Part shown: positions 25,644 through 34,158 of the stretch, in pieces
Layout: each line of letters starts with the position of its first letter
Position numbering within the stretch: position 1 is the stretch's first letter
Source: Actinomycetota bacterium
GTDB lineage: Bacteria > Actinomycetota > Thermoleophilia > RBG-16-64-13
Direction of reading: 5' to 3'
NCBI GenBank assembly: GCA_012514635.1
Contig: JAAYZX010000056.1
Span: 1 to 51,751 of the forward strand
Length of the DNA: 51,751 bases
Notes under the pieces: generated by a model
Told to the model about the DNA's origin: nothing
Database searches by the model: none
Seen by the model: only the letters and a program-made list of their open reading frames with translations
Translations under genes and position numbers: made by a program

Positions 25644-26824
25644 TGCGCTATCTCATCAGCGGATACTACGGTGAGGGCAACGCAGGCGACGAGGCCATTC
25701 TCGCCGGCATCATTCAGGAGATAAGACGTTACGACCCGCGGGCCCACTTTCGGGTCATGTCTTTCTCGCCACACGACACGCGGATGCGGCACGGAGTGGA
25801 GTCGCTCTCCACCTCGCTGCGTGACCCCAAGGCCCTGGCCGATGCCGTGAGATGGGCGGATCTGGTGATCAGTGGGGGGGGCAGCATGCTGCACGAGGCG
25901 GACTTCGCCTTGTATGGCCGACACTTCCTCTTCCGGGCAGGCAAGCTGCGGCCCATTCCCTACTTCTTATCTGTGGTGGGGTTCGCCCGCGCTTTGGGTA
26001 GGCCGGTAATGTGGTACGCACAGGGTCTGGGGCCACTGCACACTCGGGCGGCGCGGGCGACGGTGGGCATGATGGGATCTGCCAGCCAGGTTATCGCGTG
26101 GCGCGATCGAGAAGCGGCGGCGCTGGCGGCGGAGGTGGGTGTTCGCTCCGCGGTTCAAATGGTGGTGCCTGATCCGGCGTATGCCCTCGAACCCTGCTCG
26201 CGCGCCGCGGCGCGCGAGGTGCTTGCGGAGTGGGCTGTTCCCCTGACCGGGCGTCTGCTGGCGGTGTGTCCTCGGCCCTGGCTCAATCGCACCGAATACA
26301 AGAGACAGTTGGTACGTGCCTTGGCTCGTGTGGTCTTTGACGAAAACTGTTTCATCATCTTCCTGCCTTTCCAACAGCGCAGCGACGGCCCCCTTTGCCG
26401 GGAGTTGGCCGCAGACTCCCAATTGAGCGGACGATCCTTCGATCTCCACTTTGTGGACGACCCTTCTCTGCTGGCGGGACTGCTGCGGGAGGCGGATGTC
26501 GCGGTCACGATGAGACTGCACGCCGGGATCTTAGCGGCGGCCGCGGGCACGCCCGCGGCCGCCATCGCCTACGATCCCAAGGTTGGCTCGTTTGCTCGCC
26601 AAACCGGCCAAGATCGCTACGTGGTCACGGCCGACGAGCTGGAGACGGAAAACGGCGGCGCCAAACTCGAGGCGCTGTTGCGCGATTCTCTGGTCAACGA
26701 TGCGCAAAGACGCCGGAAACTCGCCTCGGCGGTGGCGCCGCTGCGCCGTGCGGTAGGACGCACGGCTTGTGTGGCCGTTCAGCTTGCGGCGGGTGAATTG
26801 TTGCGCTGCGGACGGGCAGGATAA
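25643..26824 (+). CDS. csaB: CsaB-type polysaccharide pyruvyl transferase
   Basis: A 393-residue enzyme that adds a pyruvate ketal to a sugar of the secondary cell wall polymer; in Bacillus anthracis and Paenibacillus alvei this creates the ligand for SLH domains. Family motifs are SGYYGEGNAGDEAILAGI at the start, VISGGGSMLHE, VMWYAQGLGPL, VVPDPAYAL, then VAVTMRLHAGILAAAAGTPA and IAYDPKVGSFARQTG near the C-terminus. It is translationally coupled (TGATG) to the TagA fusion, which supplies ManNAc, the likely target. A run of SLH-domain genes begins directly downstream, which strongly supports this assignment. Confidence 0.93.
   Translation: MRYLISGYYGEGNAGDEAILAGIIQEIRRYDPRAHFRVMSFSPHDTRMRHGVESLSTSLRDPKALADAVRWADLVISGGGSMLHEADFALYGRHFLFRAGKLRPIPYFLSVVGFARALGRPVMWYAQGLGPLHTRAARATVGMMGSASQVIAWRDREAAALAAEVGVRSAVQMVVPDPAYALEPCSRAAAREVLAEWAVPLTGRLLAVCPRPWLNRTEYKRQLVRALARVVFDENCFIIFLPFQQRSDGPLCRELAADSQLSGRSFDLHFVDDPSLLAGLLREADVAVTMRLHAGILAAAAGTPAAAIAYDPKVGSFARQTGQDRYVVTADELETENGGAKLEALLRDSLVNDAQRRRKLASAVAPLRRAVGRTACVAVQLAAGELLRCGRAG
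26197..26218 (+). repeat. 22-bp perfect palindrome in csaB
   Basis: A self-complementary 22-mer made only of C/G plus terminal CT/AG. It encodes a Cys-Ser-Arg-Ala-rich segment in a weakly conserved linker of the pyruvyl transferase. Confidence 0.75.
26536..26563 (+). repeat. 13-bp perfect inverted repeat in csaB
   Basis: Arms 26536-26548 and 26551-26563 flank AC. The site encodes the conserved Ala-rich/Gly-Thr-Pro-Ala motif of CsaB, so the symmetry comes from codon choice rather than from insertion. Confidence 0.75.
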
Positions 26825-26864
26825 GGTGCCCGTGACGGCGAATCTCAGATAGATAGTGGTCCTT

Positions 26865-28253
26865 ATGGCGTACGTATGCAGACAAAAGAAAGGGCTCGGC
26901 TCTTGGGAGCAGGGTGGGCCGGGCCGTGGTAGGCTGCCGGTTATTGCCCTGTTGGCCCTGGCGGTGGGGTTGTTGGTCTCAGGCATGGCCGGTTCGGCCA
27001 GTTCTGCCACTACCACCTCTAGAGGCGACAAGGTGGTGCTCCCCATTCTGTTTCCTTTCTTGGAGCATCGCGAGTGGCGGGACGATTATGGTGCGCCGCG
27101 CAGCGGGCATGATCACCAAGGAAATGACATTCTGGCGCCCAAGGGCACACCTGTAGTGGCGGTGGTGTCCGGCACCGTGGATTGGTTGAACTTCACCGGC
27201 AAGCCGGCCAGGGAGAATCCTTACCCCGAGTATTACCTGCTCCTGCACGGGGACGACGGCAATGATTATTTCTACGTTCACTTAAACAACGACACTCCCG
27301 GAACCGATGATGGCAAGGGTGGCCCGGAACACGCGTATGCACCGGGACTGACCAATGGCTCGCGGGTTCAAATGGGACAGATCATTGCCTTCACCGGTGA
27401 CAGTGGCAACGCGGAAGATTCCACCCCCCATCTACACTTTGAGATCCATATCGGAGGGTGGGTCAGCGGAGGCTCCCATGCGGTGAACCCCTATTGGAGC
27501 CTGAAGGCAGCGCCCACCTATGACGAGTGGATCGCCGCCGGAGGCGGCCCCGTGGTGCCGAGGACGACGGTGACGTGGGGCACTACAACCATCACACGCA
27601 CCACTACTACGGTGAGCACCACTACTACTACCAGGCGTCCTCCCGGCGGCCAGATCGACCCGGGCATGATGTATTTTGCCGACGTTTATCGGAGCGACTG
27701 GTTTCGTGCCGACGTAGAAATGCTCTGCGTCGCAGGGGTGGTGAAGGGAAGTGCCGACGGGAATTTCATGCCCTACTCCTCCATCACTCGTGCTCAGTTT
27801 GCGGCCTATCTGGCGCGGGCGTTCCTCCCGGACAGGTTGACCTCGGTTGTCGCGGAGGGAGCGCAGGTGTTTACCGACGTCAAACCATCGTATTGGGGAT
27901 ATCGTGAGATTCAAGCCGCCGCCTCCGCGGGATTGGTCAAGGGTGTGGATGGCCGGAGGTTCGCTCCCGAATCTCCCATTACAAGGGTGCAGATGGCCGT
28001 CATGGTCGGTCGAGCGTTGGATGCCCTTGAGGGTGAGGCCTTCACTATCCCTGAGCCGAGTCGTACGTTGTTGTTCAGCGATATCCCTCCCGGGCACTGG
28101 GCCGAATCGGAAGTGCTGAAAGTGGCGGGACTGAAAATAGTCAATGGGTATTCAGACGGAGTGTTCCTTCCGGAGTCGGAGGCCCAGCGCTGCCAGGCGG
28201 CGGCGGTGATCGCCCGTGCTTTGAGGTTGTACCGGAGTGGAGCAAACTCGTAG
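26865..28253 (+). CDS. SLH-anchored M23 peptidase
   Basis: A secreted 462-residue protein: signal peptide (RLPVIALLALAVGLLVSG), an M23/LytM endopeptidase domain with zinc ligands His84 and Asp88 (HQGND) and the HLHFEIH motif (residues 189-191 plus E), a Thr-rich linker (TTTTVSTTTTTRRPP) and three SLH domains to the C-terminus (MYFADVYRSDWFRADVEML; VFTDVKPSYWGYREIQAAA; LLFSDIPPGHWAESEVLKV). It should cut peptide cross-links in peptidoglycan while bound to pyruvylated polymer. Ligands are intact, so activity is likely. The first ATG is used; a GTG nine bases upstream is possible and neither has a strong ribosome-binding site. Confidence 0.88.
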   Translation: MAYVCRQKKGLGSWEQGGPGRGRLPVIALLALAVGLLVSGMAGSASSATTTSRGDKVVLPILFPFLEHREWRDDYGAPRSGHDHQGNDILAPKGTPVVAVVSGTVDWLNFTGKPARENPYPEYYLLLHGDDGNDYFYVHLNNDTPGTDDGKGGPEHAYAPGLTNGSRVQMGQIIAFTGDSGNAEDSTPHLHFEIHIGGWVSGGSHAVNPYWSLKAAPTYDEWIAAGGGPVVPRTTVTWGTTTITRTTTTVSTTTTTRRPPGGQIDPGMMYFADVYRSDWFRADVEMLCVAGVVKGSADGNFMPYSSITRAQFAAYLARAFLPDRLTSVVAEGAQVFTDVKPSYWGYREIQAAASAGLVKGVDGRRFAPESPITRVQMAVMVGRALDALEGEAFTIPEPSRTLLFSDIPPGHWAESEVLKVAGLKIVNGYSDGVFLPESEAQRCQAAAVIARALRLYRSGANS

Positions 28254-28254
28254 C

Positions 28255-29892
28255 ATGGGCATGGGACGGTGGATCATGCGGGGGGCAAAACTGGGTCTCG
28301 TGGTGGTGGCGTCTCTGATTTTTGGCCTTGCGTTGAGCGTACCGGCCTGGAGTGCGGGTTTCAGCGATGTCGGCACCTCGTCGGTGGAGTACGAAGCCGT
28401 CCAATACTTGGTTGAGGCCAAAGTGCTCAACGGCTACTCCGACGGCACCTTCCGACCCGGCGAGCCGGTCACGCGTGGCCAGGCGGCCAAGATCATGGTG
28501 TTGCAACAGGGAGTGGCACCGGTCAAGACGGCCTGCCGCTTCTCGGATGTCGATAGCGTCTTTGCCGCCTTCGTTGAGGCTGCGGCTGCTCAGGGCTGGG
28601 TGGGCGGATATCCCGACGGCTATTTTCGCCCATACGACACTCTGCAGCGGCAGCACATGGCCGTCATCCTGGTGCGTGGTATGGGCTGGGAGCAACAGGC
28701 TAAGGCTATGAGCTCGACGCAGATGCAGGATCTGCTCGGTCGCTTCCCAGACCTGACCCAGGTGTCCGCGGAAGCGGGCAGGTATGTGGCCTACGCCATC
28801 GAGAAAGGTCTAATCAACGGAGACGCCGAGGGTAGACTCAATCCGGTGTCGGGAGTGACTCGGGCGCAGGCCGCCATGATGACATATCGGGCGGAAATGG
28901 CAAAGATGGGGGCGGTTGAAGGGTTGCGCGCCCATGCCGGTCACTCGGATAGGACACGGGTGGTGGTGGACTTGCCGGCTGAGCCGGCCGGAGTGACATG
29001 GGCTTTGCTGGACGGCAACGTCCTGCAAGTGACGATTCCGGCGATGACCGTGCCGCCCGGCGGTCTCTCTCTAGAAGTTGACTCGGCGGAGGTGGGGGTG
29101 GTCACGGTTGGCGCGTCGTCGGTGCACCCGCCCGCCGCGGTGGTCAACGTGCCCCTGCGCCGTTATAACGGCTATCAGGTCTTCATTATGGAGCCGGACG
29201 TGGGACCGGACGACCTCAGTACGGGCCGCGGTCACCGAGTGGTCATCGATGTACTACGAGCGCCGTCGGACAATCCCGGCGATAATAGCATTCCGCTGGT
29301 GGCACTCGATCCGGGACACGGGGGCTGGGACCCGGGGGCGGTCAGCCCATTCACGGGCACGCAGGAGAAGACCGTCAACCTGAAGATTGCCAAAAGGATC
29401 GACGAATTGTTGCGTGGTGTGGGCCTGCGGACGGTGATGACACGCACGGAGGATGTGGCGTTGGGCGCCACGTTGACCGAGGACCTCACCCGCCGTGGCG
29501 AGATTGCCAACGAGGCCGGGGCCACTATTCTGGTTTTGATTCATAACAACGCTCATGATGGCAACTCCAACGGTACCGAGACCTTCTACTGGGGAACGGA
29601 CAGCAAGAACTATTCGGTGGAGGGGAAGAGGTTGGCGGAGACGGTGCAACGCCACTTGGTGGCGGCCATCGGTCTGAAGGATCGGGGGGCTAAAACCTGG
29701 TACGGGAAGACGCTGAAGGTGCTGGATACGGCGTATATGCCGGGCATCATGGTAGAAGTGGCTTTCATGGATCATCCCACCGAGGCCTATCTCCTGGAAG
29801 ATGAGGCCTTTCTGGAGCGGGCCGCCCGTGGGGTCACGCGAGGCATCCTTGCATATCTGGGCTGGGACATCAATCTGGTTCCGCTTTCTTAG
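28255..29892 (+). CDS. SLH-anchored N-acetylmuramoyl-L-alanine amidase (amidase_3)
   Basis: A secreted 545-residue protein with a signal peptide (LGLVVVASLIFGLALSVPAW), three N-terminal SLH domains (GYSDGTFRPGEPVTRGQAAK and two more), an AMIN-like beta domain (~225-340) and an amidase_3 domain. Zinc and catalytic residues are in place: His355 (DPGHGG), Glu371 (TQEKTVNL), His430 (LIHNNAH) and Glu501 (MVEVAFM). It cleaves the bond between MurNAc and the stem peptide. The start lies two bases past the M23-SLH stop, so the genes form one operon. SLH position is N-terminal here but C-terminal in its neighbour, showing domain shuffling. Confidence 0.9.
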   Translation: MGMGRWIMRGAKLGLVVVASLIFGLALSVPAWSAGFSDVGTSSVEYEAVQYLVEAKVLNGYSDGTFRPGEPVTRGQAAKIMVLQQGVAPVKTACRFSDVDSVFAAFVEAAAAQGWVGGYPDGYFRPYDTLQRQHMAVILVRGMGWEQQAKAMSSTQMQDLLGRFPDLTQVSAEAGRYVAYAIEKGLINGDAEGRLNPVSGVTRAQAAMMTYRAEMAKMGAVEGLRAHAGHSDRTRVVVDLPAEPAGVTWALLDGNVLQVTIPAMTVPPGGLSLEVDSAEVGVVTVGASSVHPPAAVVNVPLRRYNGYQVFIMEPDVGPDDLSTGRGHRVVIDVLRAPSDNPGDNSIPLVALDPGHGGWDPGAVSPFTGTQEKTVNLKIAKRIDELLRGVGLRTVMTRTEDVALGATLTEDLTRRGEIANEAGATILVLIHNNAHDGNSNGTETFYWGTDSKNYSVEGKRLAETVQRHLVAAIGLKDRGAKTWYGKTLKVLDTAYMPGIMVEVAFMDHPTEAYLLEDEAFLERAARGVTRGILAYLGWDINLVPLS

Positions 29893-29946
29893 CATCCGGA
29901 CGACTATGGGCGCCGCGACCGCGGCACCATACTGGAGGGCGATGAG

Positions 29947-31917
29947 ATGCACAGGCTCGTAGAGGGGGCGCAGGGGCAGGAGTTTCATCGGCCGCGCGCG
30001 CGGGCCCGTTGGACCGCATGGCTGATCGGCCTGGTTGTGGGTGCTGTGATGGTGGGCATGGCGGCGCCGGCCACAGCCGGCGCCGCCGACTTCATCTTTC
30101 AGGGTCGCGGTTGGGGCAGCGGCGTAGGTATGAGTCAATGGGGCGCGTGGGGAGCGGCGCAGGACGGCAGGGACTACCGCTGGATCCTTGATTTCTACTA
30201 TCCCGGGACCACGTTGGAGCAAATGACCGATCCCAACATGTCGGTCAAAGTCAAGATCTCCAGTGAGCCTTGGCGCAGCGTGAGTACCATCACGCAGGAA
30301 TACAGGCAGGTGGATCTGACGGCAGTGGATGTGGATCTGTCGTTGGTCATGAAAGATGCGGCAGGAGAGGGCTGTGAGCTGATGACGGCCGGCAACTTCT
30401 GCAACGTCTTTCTCAAAGAGGGCAGGGTTTTCGTCAACACGGCGACAGAAGAACTGGGCCCCTTCGATTGGATCGAGGCACGCCCCGCTACAAGTGAAGG
30501 TCGAGTACAGGTAGAGCTCATGACGAGCAGCGGTTGGGTCTCGTCCGGTGCGCGCGAGTACTGGGGTGCCATGCGCGTGGTGCCTTCGGCAGAGGCCGGG
30601 TATCTCAATCTCTACAACATCGTACCCATGGATCAGTATCTGAGCAGCTTGGGCGAAGTGGAATATGACTGGGGACAGCACGGATCGCGGGCGTACGCAC
30701 CCGAGGCTGTGAAGGCTCAGGCGGTGGCGGCCAGGACGTACGCCGTGGCCCAACTGCAGAATCGGGATTTCATCCACGACAACCAGTGGGACCAGGCCTA
30801 CCTCGGCTATTTCACGCGCGGATACTGTTTTGAGGAGCGGTTTGCGGGTATTCCGCAGGCGGCGCGTGACACTACAGGACAGGTGCTCACCTGTCACGGG
30901 TCGTACGTGGTGGCCTACTTCTCGGCTCACTCTGGTGGCTATACCACGGCCTGGGAGACGGGTAGCCACCCGTACCTGGTTGCAAAGCCGGATCCATATA
31001 GTTTGGCGAATCCACCTACCTGGTTGGACTCGTGGGGCCCCGGCTATCTGTGGACGCGGAGCATATCGGCGGAAACGTTGTCGTCGCGGGTCAGGGGTAT
31101 GATCGGCATCAACGGTCGCTCAGTCAACGTGGGTGAAGTTACACGGGTGGAGATCGTGGCTCGAGATACGGATGACCCTGAGAGTCACGTGAGTAGGCTG
31201 CGAATTACCGGAAGCAACGGCAGCGCGGTGGTAAGCGGGCACGAGTTCCGCCGCGGCGTAGGCTACGACGAGATACGCTCCACCCTCATCCTGGGGGTGA
31301 CATGTCCCCCCAGTCTCCCGCGGGGTGAGTTCTACGATCTCACCATGTACGGTGCTGAGATCAAGAAGATCGTGTTGGCGGGCCTTATGGGCGGATATCC
31401 CAACGAACTCTTCAAACCCGAAAATCCGCTCACGCGCTGGCAGTTCGCTAAGATTGCCGTGAATCTGTGGAACCAGCGGTTCCCGGAGAGCTCCATTCCT
31501 CTGGTTGACGTTCCGGGTCAGCCTTTCTGGGATGTGGCGGTCTTGCCGGGAGTACTGGGCGACGAAAGCGATTGGGTGGCAGCCGCGCACAAAGCCGGGC
31601 TCATGCATGGTGTGACGGACAAGATCTTCAAGCCCTACGAGCCCATCCGCCGCGATGAGCTGGCCACCGTCATGGTGCGGGCGTTGGGGCTTCAGGGTGG
31701 AGTTGAGGCTCTGCCTCCCGGAACGACCTCCTTCCTGGATGTTCCCGAAGATAGCCCGCACGCACGGAACGCCGCCTACATGATGTCTATCGGTGTCATC
31801 CGAGGTTATGAAGAGCCGGAAGGTGAGGGCACGTACTGCCTGCATCCCGATGAGCCTCTCAAGCGTATGCATGCCGCAGTGGTTCTGGCACGGGCACTAG
31901 ACGTACCGAAACAGTAG
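29947..31917 (+). CDS. SLH-anchored SpoIID/LytB-domain protein
   Basis: A 656-residue secreted protein. After a membrane/signal helix comes QGRGWGSGVGMSQWGAWGAA ... FYYPGT (residues 52-90), which in classical SpoIID lies at the C-terminus. The central part holds NIVPMDQYLSSLGEVEYDW (candidate catalytic Glu239), EAVKAQAVAARTYAVAQ and YFSAHSGGYTTAW. SLH domains follow from about residue 475 (KIVLAGLMGGYPNELFKPEN onward). SpoIID of Bacillus is a lytic transglycosylase acting on glycan strands lacking stem peptides, made by amidases such as the one encoded upstream. The GHG of the motif is GSG here. A GGAGG site precedes the ATG. Confidence 0.85.
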   Translation: MHRLVEGAQGQEFHRPRARARWTAWLIGLVVGAVMVGMAAPATAGAADFIFQGRGWGSGVGMSQWGAWGAAQDGRDYRWILDFYYPGTTLEQMTDPNMSVKVKISSEPWRSVSTITQEYRQVDLTAVDVDLSLVMKDAAGEGCELMTAGNFCNVFLKEGRVFVNTATEELGPFDWIEARPATSEGRVQVELMTSSGWVSSGAREYWGAMRVVPSAEAGYLNLYNIVPMDQYLSSLGEVEYDWGQHGSRAYAPEAVKAQAVAARTYAVAQLQNRDFIHDNQWDQAYLGYFTRGYCFEERFAGIPQAARDTTGQVLTCHGSYVVAYFSAHSGGYTTAWETGSHPYLVAKPDPYSLANPPTWLDSWGPGYLWTRSISAETLSSRVRGMIGINGRSVNVGEVTRVEIVARDTDDPESHVSRLRITGSNGSAVVSGHEFRRGVGYDEIRSTLILGVTCPPSLPRGEFYDLTMYGAEIKKIVLAGLMGGYPNELFKPENPLTRWQFAKIAVNLWNQRFPESSIPLVDVPGQPFWDVAVLPGVLGDESDWVAAAHKAGLMHGVTDKIFKPYEPIRRDELATVMVRALGLQGGVEALPPGTTSFLDVPEDSPHARNAAYMMSIGVIRGYEEPEGEGTYCLHPDEPLKRMHAAVVLARALDVPKQ

Positions 31918-31931
31918 ACAACGTAACCACC

Positions 31932-34004
31932 GTGGGCAGGACCGGCAAAAGCAGCTCCCCAAGAGGTTCCCGACAGGTCTCCGGCGCTTGGCTTGAGATT
32001 GCGGCAGGAATCGTAGCCGGGCTGATCGTATGGGTGGTTGCCACCGGGTTCGAGGCACGTGCCTATGCCATGTATTTCACGCCTCGGGTGGCCGTCTATT
32101 ATCCACTGGTCCTCGTGTTTCTGCTCCTTTTCGTCGTCAAGTGTCGGCCGGGTTGGCGGGCGTTGCGCGTGGACGGACTGGACGGCCTCCTGGCGGCGTT
32201 TGCCGGTTGGCAGGTGGTGACCGCGTTGCTGTCGCCATCGCCGGCCCTGGCTTGGTTTGGAGTCCTCAATCGTGGTGGCGGAGCCGTCCTATGGCTATCC
32301 GTTGCAGCGTTGGTGTTCGCGGCGCGTAGATTGCTGACGGATCGCCGGGCTGTAGTGGTGTTCGTATGGGTGGGGTCGTTCACTGTTCTTGTGACAGGGG
32401 TCGTGGCGATAGTTCAGATGTGGGGTGGTAGTACCGTCTGGAGTGGGGCAGAGGCCTTCTGGGAGCAGGGGCGCATGACCGGCTCCAGCGGCAACCCCGT
32501 GAACCTCTCAGGTATGTGCCTGTTCGCCGTTTGGCTGGGCGCGGTGGCGCTGACACGGGCCGACCTACCGCGTTCGGCGCGGGTGGCGGCTGCGAGTGGC
32601 GCCGTGATGGGGCTGGTAGGCCAAGTATTGGCCATCGGGCGTGCAGGTTACATAGGGTTGATGGTAGGAGCTGTGGTTTGCGCCGCCGCTCTGTTGCTGG
32701 TGCGGCGCTGGCGGGCGGTGTTGTTGGTCGGTCTCGCGGCGGTCATGGTGCTTGGGTTGACATTGATGTACTCGGCGTCGCTTGGGGAGGAGGTCGGCGG
32801 AATTGCCTCGCGGGTAGAGGAGAGTGCTACAGGCGAACTGAGTCTCGGTGACCAGTACCGGACGGAGTTCTGGCGCATAGCGCTCGATGCCGTACGCGAG
32901 AAGCCGGTGACCGGTTATGGGCAGGGAGCCTATGTGGTGGCGTATCGAGCTTTTGTGTCCCCTGAGACTGCGGCCGCTCAACCCAATACCGCAGTTAGCG
33001 ACCCGCACCAAGTGGCGCTACTGCTGGCCTCCGGTTCGGGTGTTCCGGGGCTTTTGTTAGGTGGGGGTGTCCTGGTCTCGGTGCTGGTGCTCTGCGCCAT
33101 TCGCTTCTTGAAACGTCGCCGGGAAGGAGGGTTTGGTGAGTCTCGCTGGGCTATTTGTGCTCCTGAGGTGCCGCCTCTGGTCTACGGCCTGGCGGCGTCG
33201 GCCTTTTTGGCAGTAAGCCCCGTAGATTTAGTGGTCGCAGCACCGCTGGGGCTGGTTCTAGGGAGTGGTTTAGGCGGGCCGTCGGCTGGGGCGTGGAGTA
33301 GTTGGGAGATCGGGCAGTGGTCGGGTGGTAAGACCATAACGTATGTTTTAAGTGCCGTGGCGGTCGCCGGTGTGGTGGCGACTTTCGTGGTGGGGGTGCG
33401 TTTTCTGCAGGCGGATGTGGCGTTTGGAGAGGCGATGCGCAACAAAACCGCCGCCGAGGCGCAGAGGGCCACCAATCTTATGCCGCTGGTGCCGGAGTAT
33501 GCACAGGTGGCCGGGGCGATTATGTGGCGCCGGGGTTTAGGTGTCCTCGCGACGGGCGACGGGGCCGCTGCGGAGGCCGATCACGCCCTCGTGACGGAAG
33601 GCGAGACTATTCTCCTGCAGGGTGTGCGGCACGAGCCTACGAGCGTGAATCTGAGGGTGGAACTCATCCGCCTGTACCTGGCCACCAGGCGCACGGCCGA
33701 TGCGGCCGAACAGGCGGCAACGGCACTGACCTACAGTCCGCACCATCCGATTCTGCAGGCGCTTTTGGCCAGTGCTGTTCTGCAGGCGCAAACTGAACTG
33801 AAAGACCAAGCTTTGGCCGCTGATTTGCTGGCTGAAGCGGAAATACTCTGCCTTGATTCTCCCGACGGCAACTACTGGATGGCCCAGGTATACGGATCCT
33901 TCGGAGACACCGACGCGGCCCGGCAGGCGGTCGCCAAAGCCCAGGCACTAGCTCCATACCTCAAGCATGAGGACTACTTACGACGAGTGCAGACTGGGCG
34001 GTAA
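31932..34004 (+). CDS. Second O-antigen ligase-like protein with C-terminal TPR region
   Basis: A 690-residue polytopic protein: about ten to twelve helices (residues ~20-500) with the ligase/polymerase core AIGRAGYIGLMVGAVVC and, outside, LGDQYRTEFWRIALDAVREK and GYGQGAYVVAYRAF. A soluble TPR-like tail (~500-690; AEQAATALTYSPHHPILQAL) ends the chain. WzyC-TPR proteins transfer or polymerise lipid-linked glycans, some of them glycosylating proteins. The GTG start lies 14 bases after the SpoIID-SLH stop, so it is in the same operon. It is distinct from the earlier Wzy-like protein. A role in S-layer glycosylation is possible but unproven. Confidence 0.78.
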   Translation: MGRTGKSSSPRGSRQVSGAWLEIAAGIVAGLIVWVVATGFEARAYAMYFTPRVAVYYPLVLVFLLLFVVKCRPGWRALRVDGLDGLLAAFAGWQVVTALLSPSPALAWFGVLNRGGGAVLWLSVAALVFAARRLLTDRRAVVVFVWVGSFTVLVTGVVAIVQMWGGSTVWSGAEAFWEQGRMTGSSGNPVNLSGMCLFAVWLGAVALTRADLPRSARVAAASGAVMGLVGQVLAIGRAGYIGLMVGAVVCAAALLLVRRWRAVLLVGLAAVMVLGLTLMYSASLGEEVGGIASRVEESATGELSLGDQYRTEFWRIALDAVREKPVTGYGQGAYVVAYRAFVSPETAAAQPNTAVSDPHQVALLLASGSGVPGLLLGGGVLVSVLVLCAIRFLKRRREGGFGESRWAICAPEVPPLVYGLAASAFLAVSPVDLVVAAPLGLVLGSGLGGPSAGAWSSWEIGQWSGGKTITYVLSAVAVAGVVATFVVGVRFLQADVAFGEAMRNKTAAEAQRATNLMPLVPEYAQVAGAIMWRRGLGVLATGDGAAAEADHALVTEGETILLQGVRHEPTSVNLRVELIRLYLATRRTADAAEQAATALTYSPHHPILQALLASAVLQAQTELKDQALAADLLAEAEILCLDSPDGNYWMAQVYGSFGDTDAARQAVAKAQALAPYLKHEDYLRRVQTGR

Positions 34005-34158
34005 CGATGCGGCTCAACACGGCCGTACTATATGATAGTCCATCGATCTAAAGCTTTGGGCGCGGATTTGGTTTCGTGGACCATGGTCTCCAAAAGGACT
34101 GTTCTGGTGTGCTGCGTTTGGTGGGCTGCATGGTGAAAACTCGGCCGAGGAGCGCTAC

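Noticed and set aside
29254-30969. 571-residue antisense frame across the amidase and SpoIID genes
   Set aside because: It covers two real genes with intact catalytic motifs and the gap between them, and its composition is that of a shadow frame.
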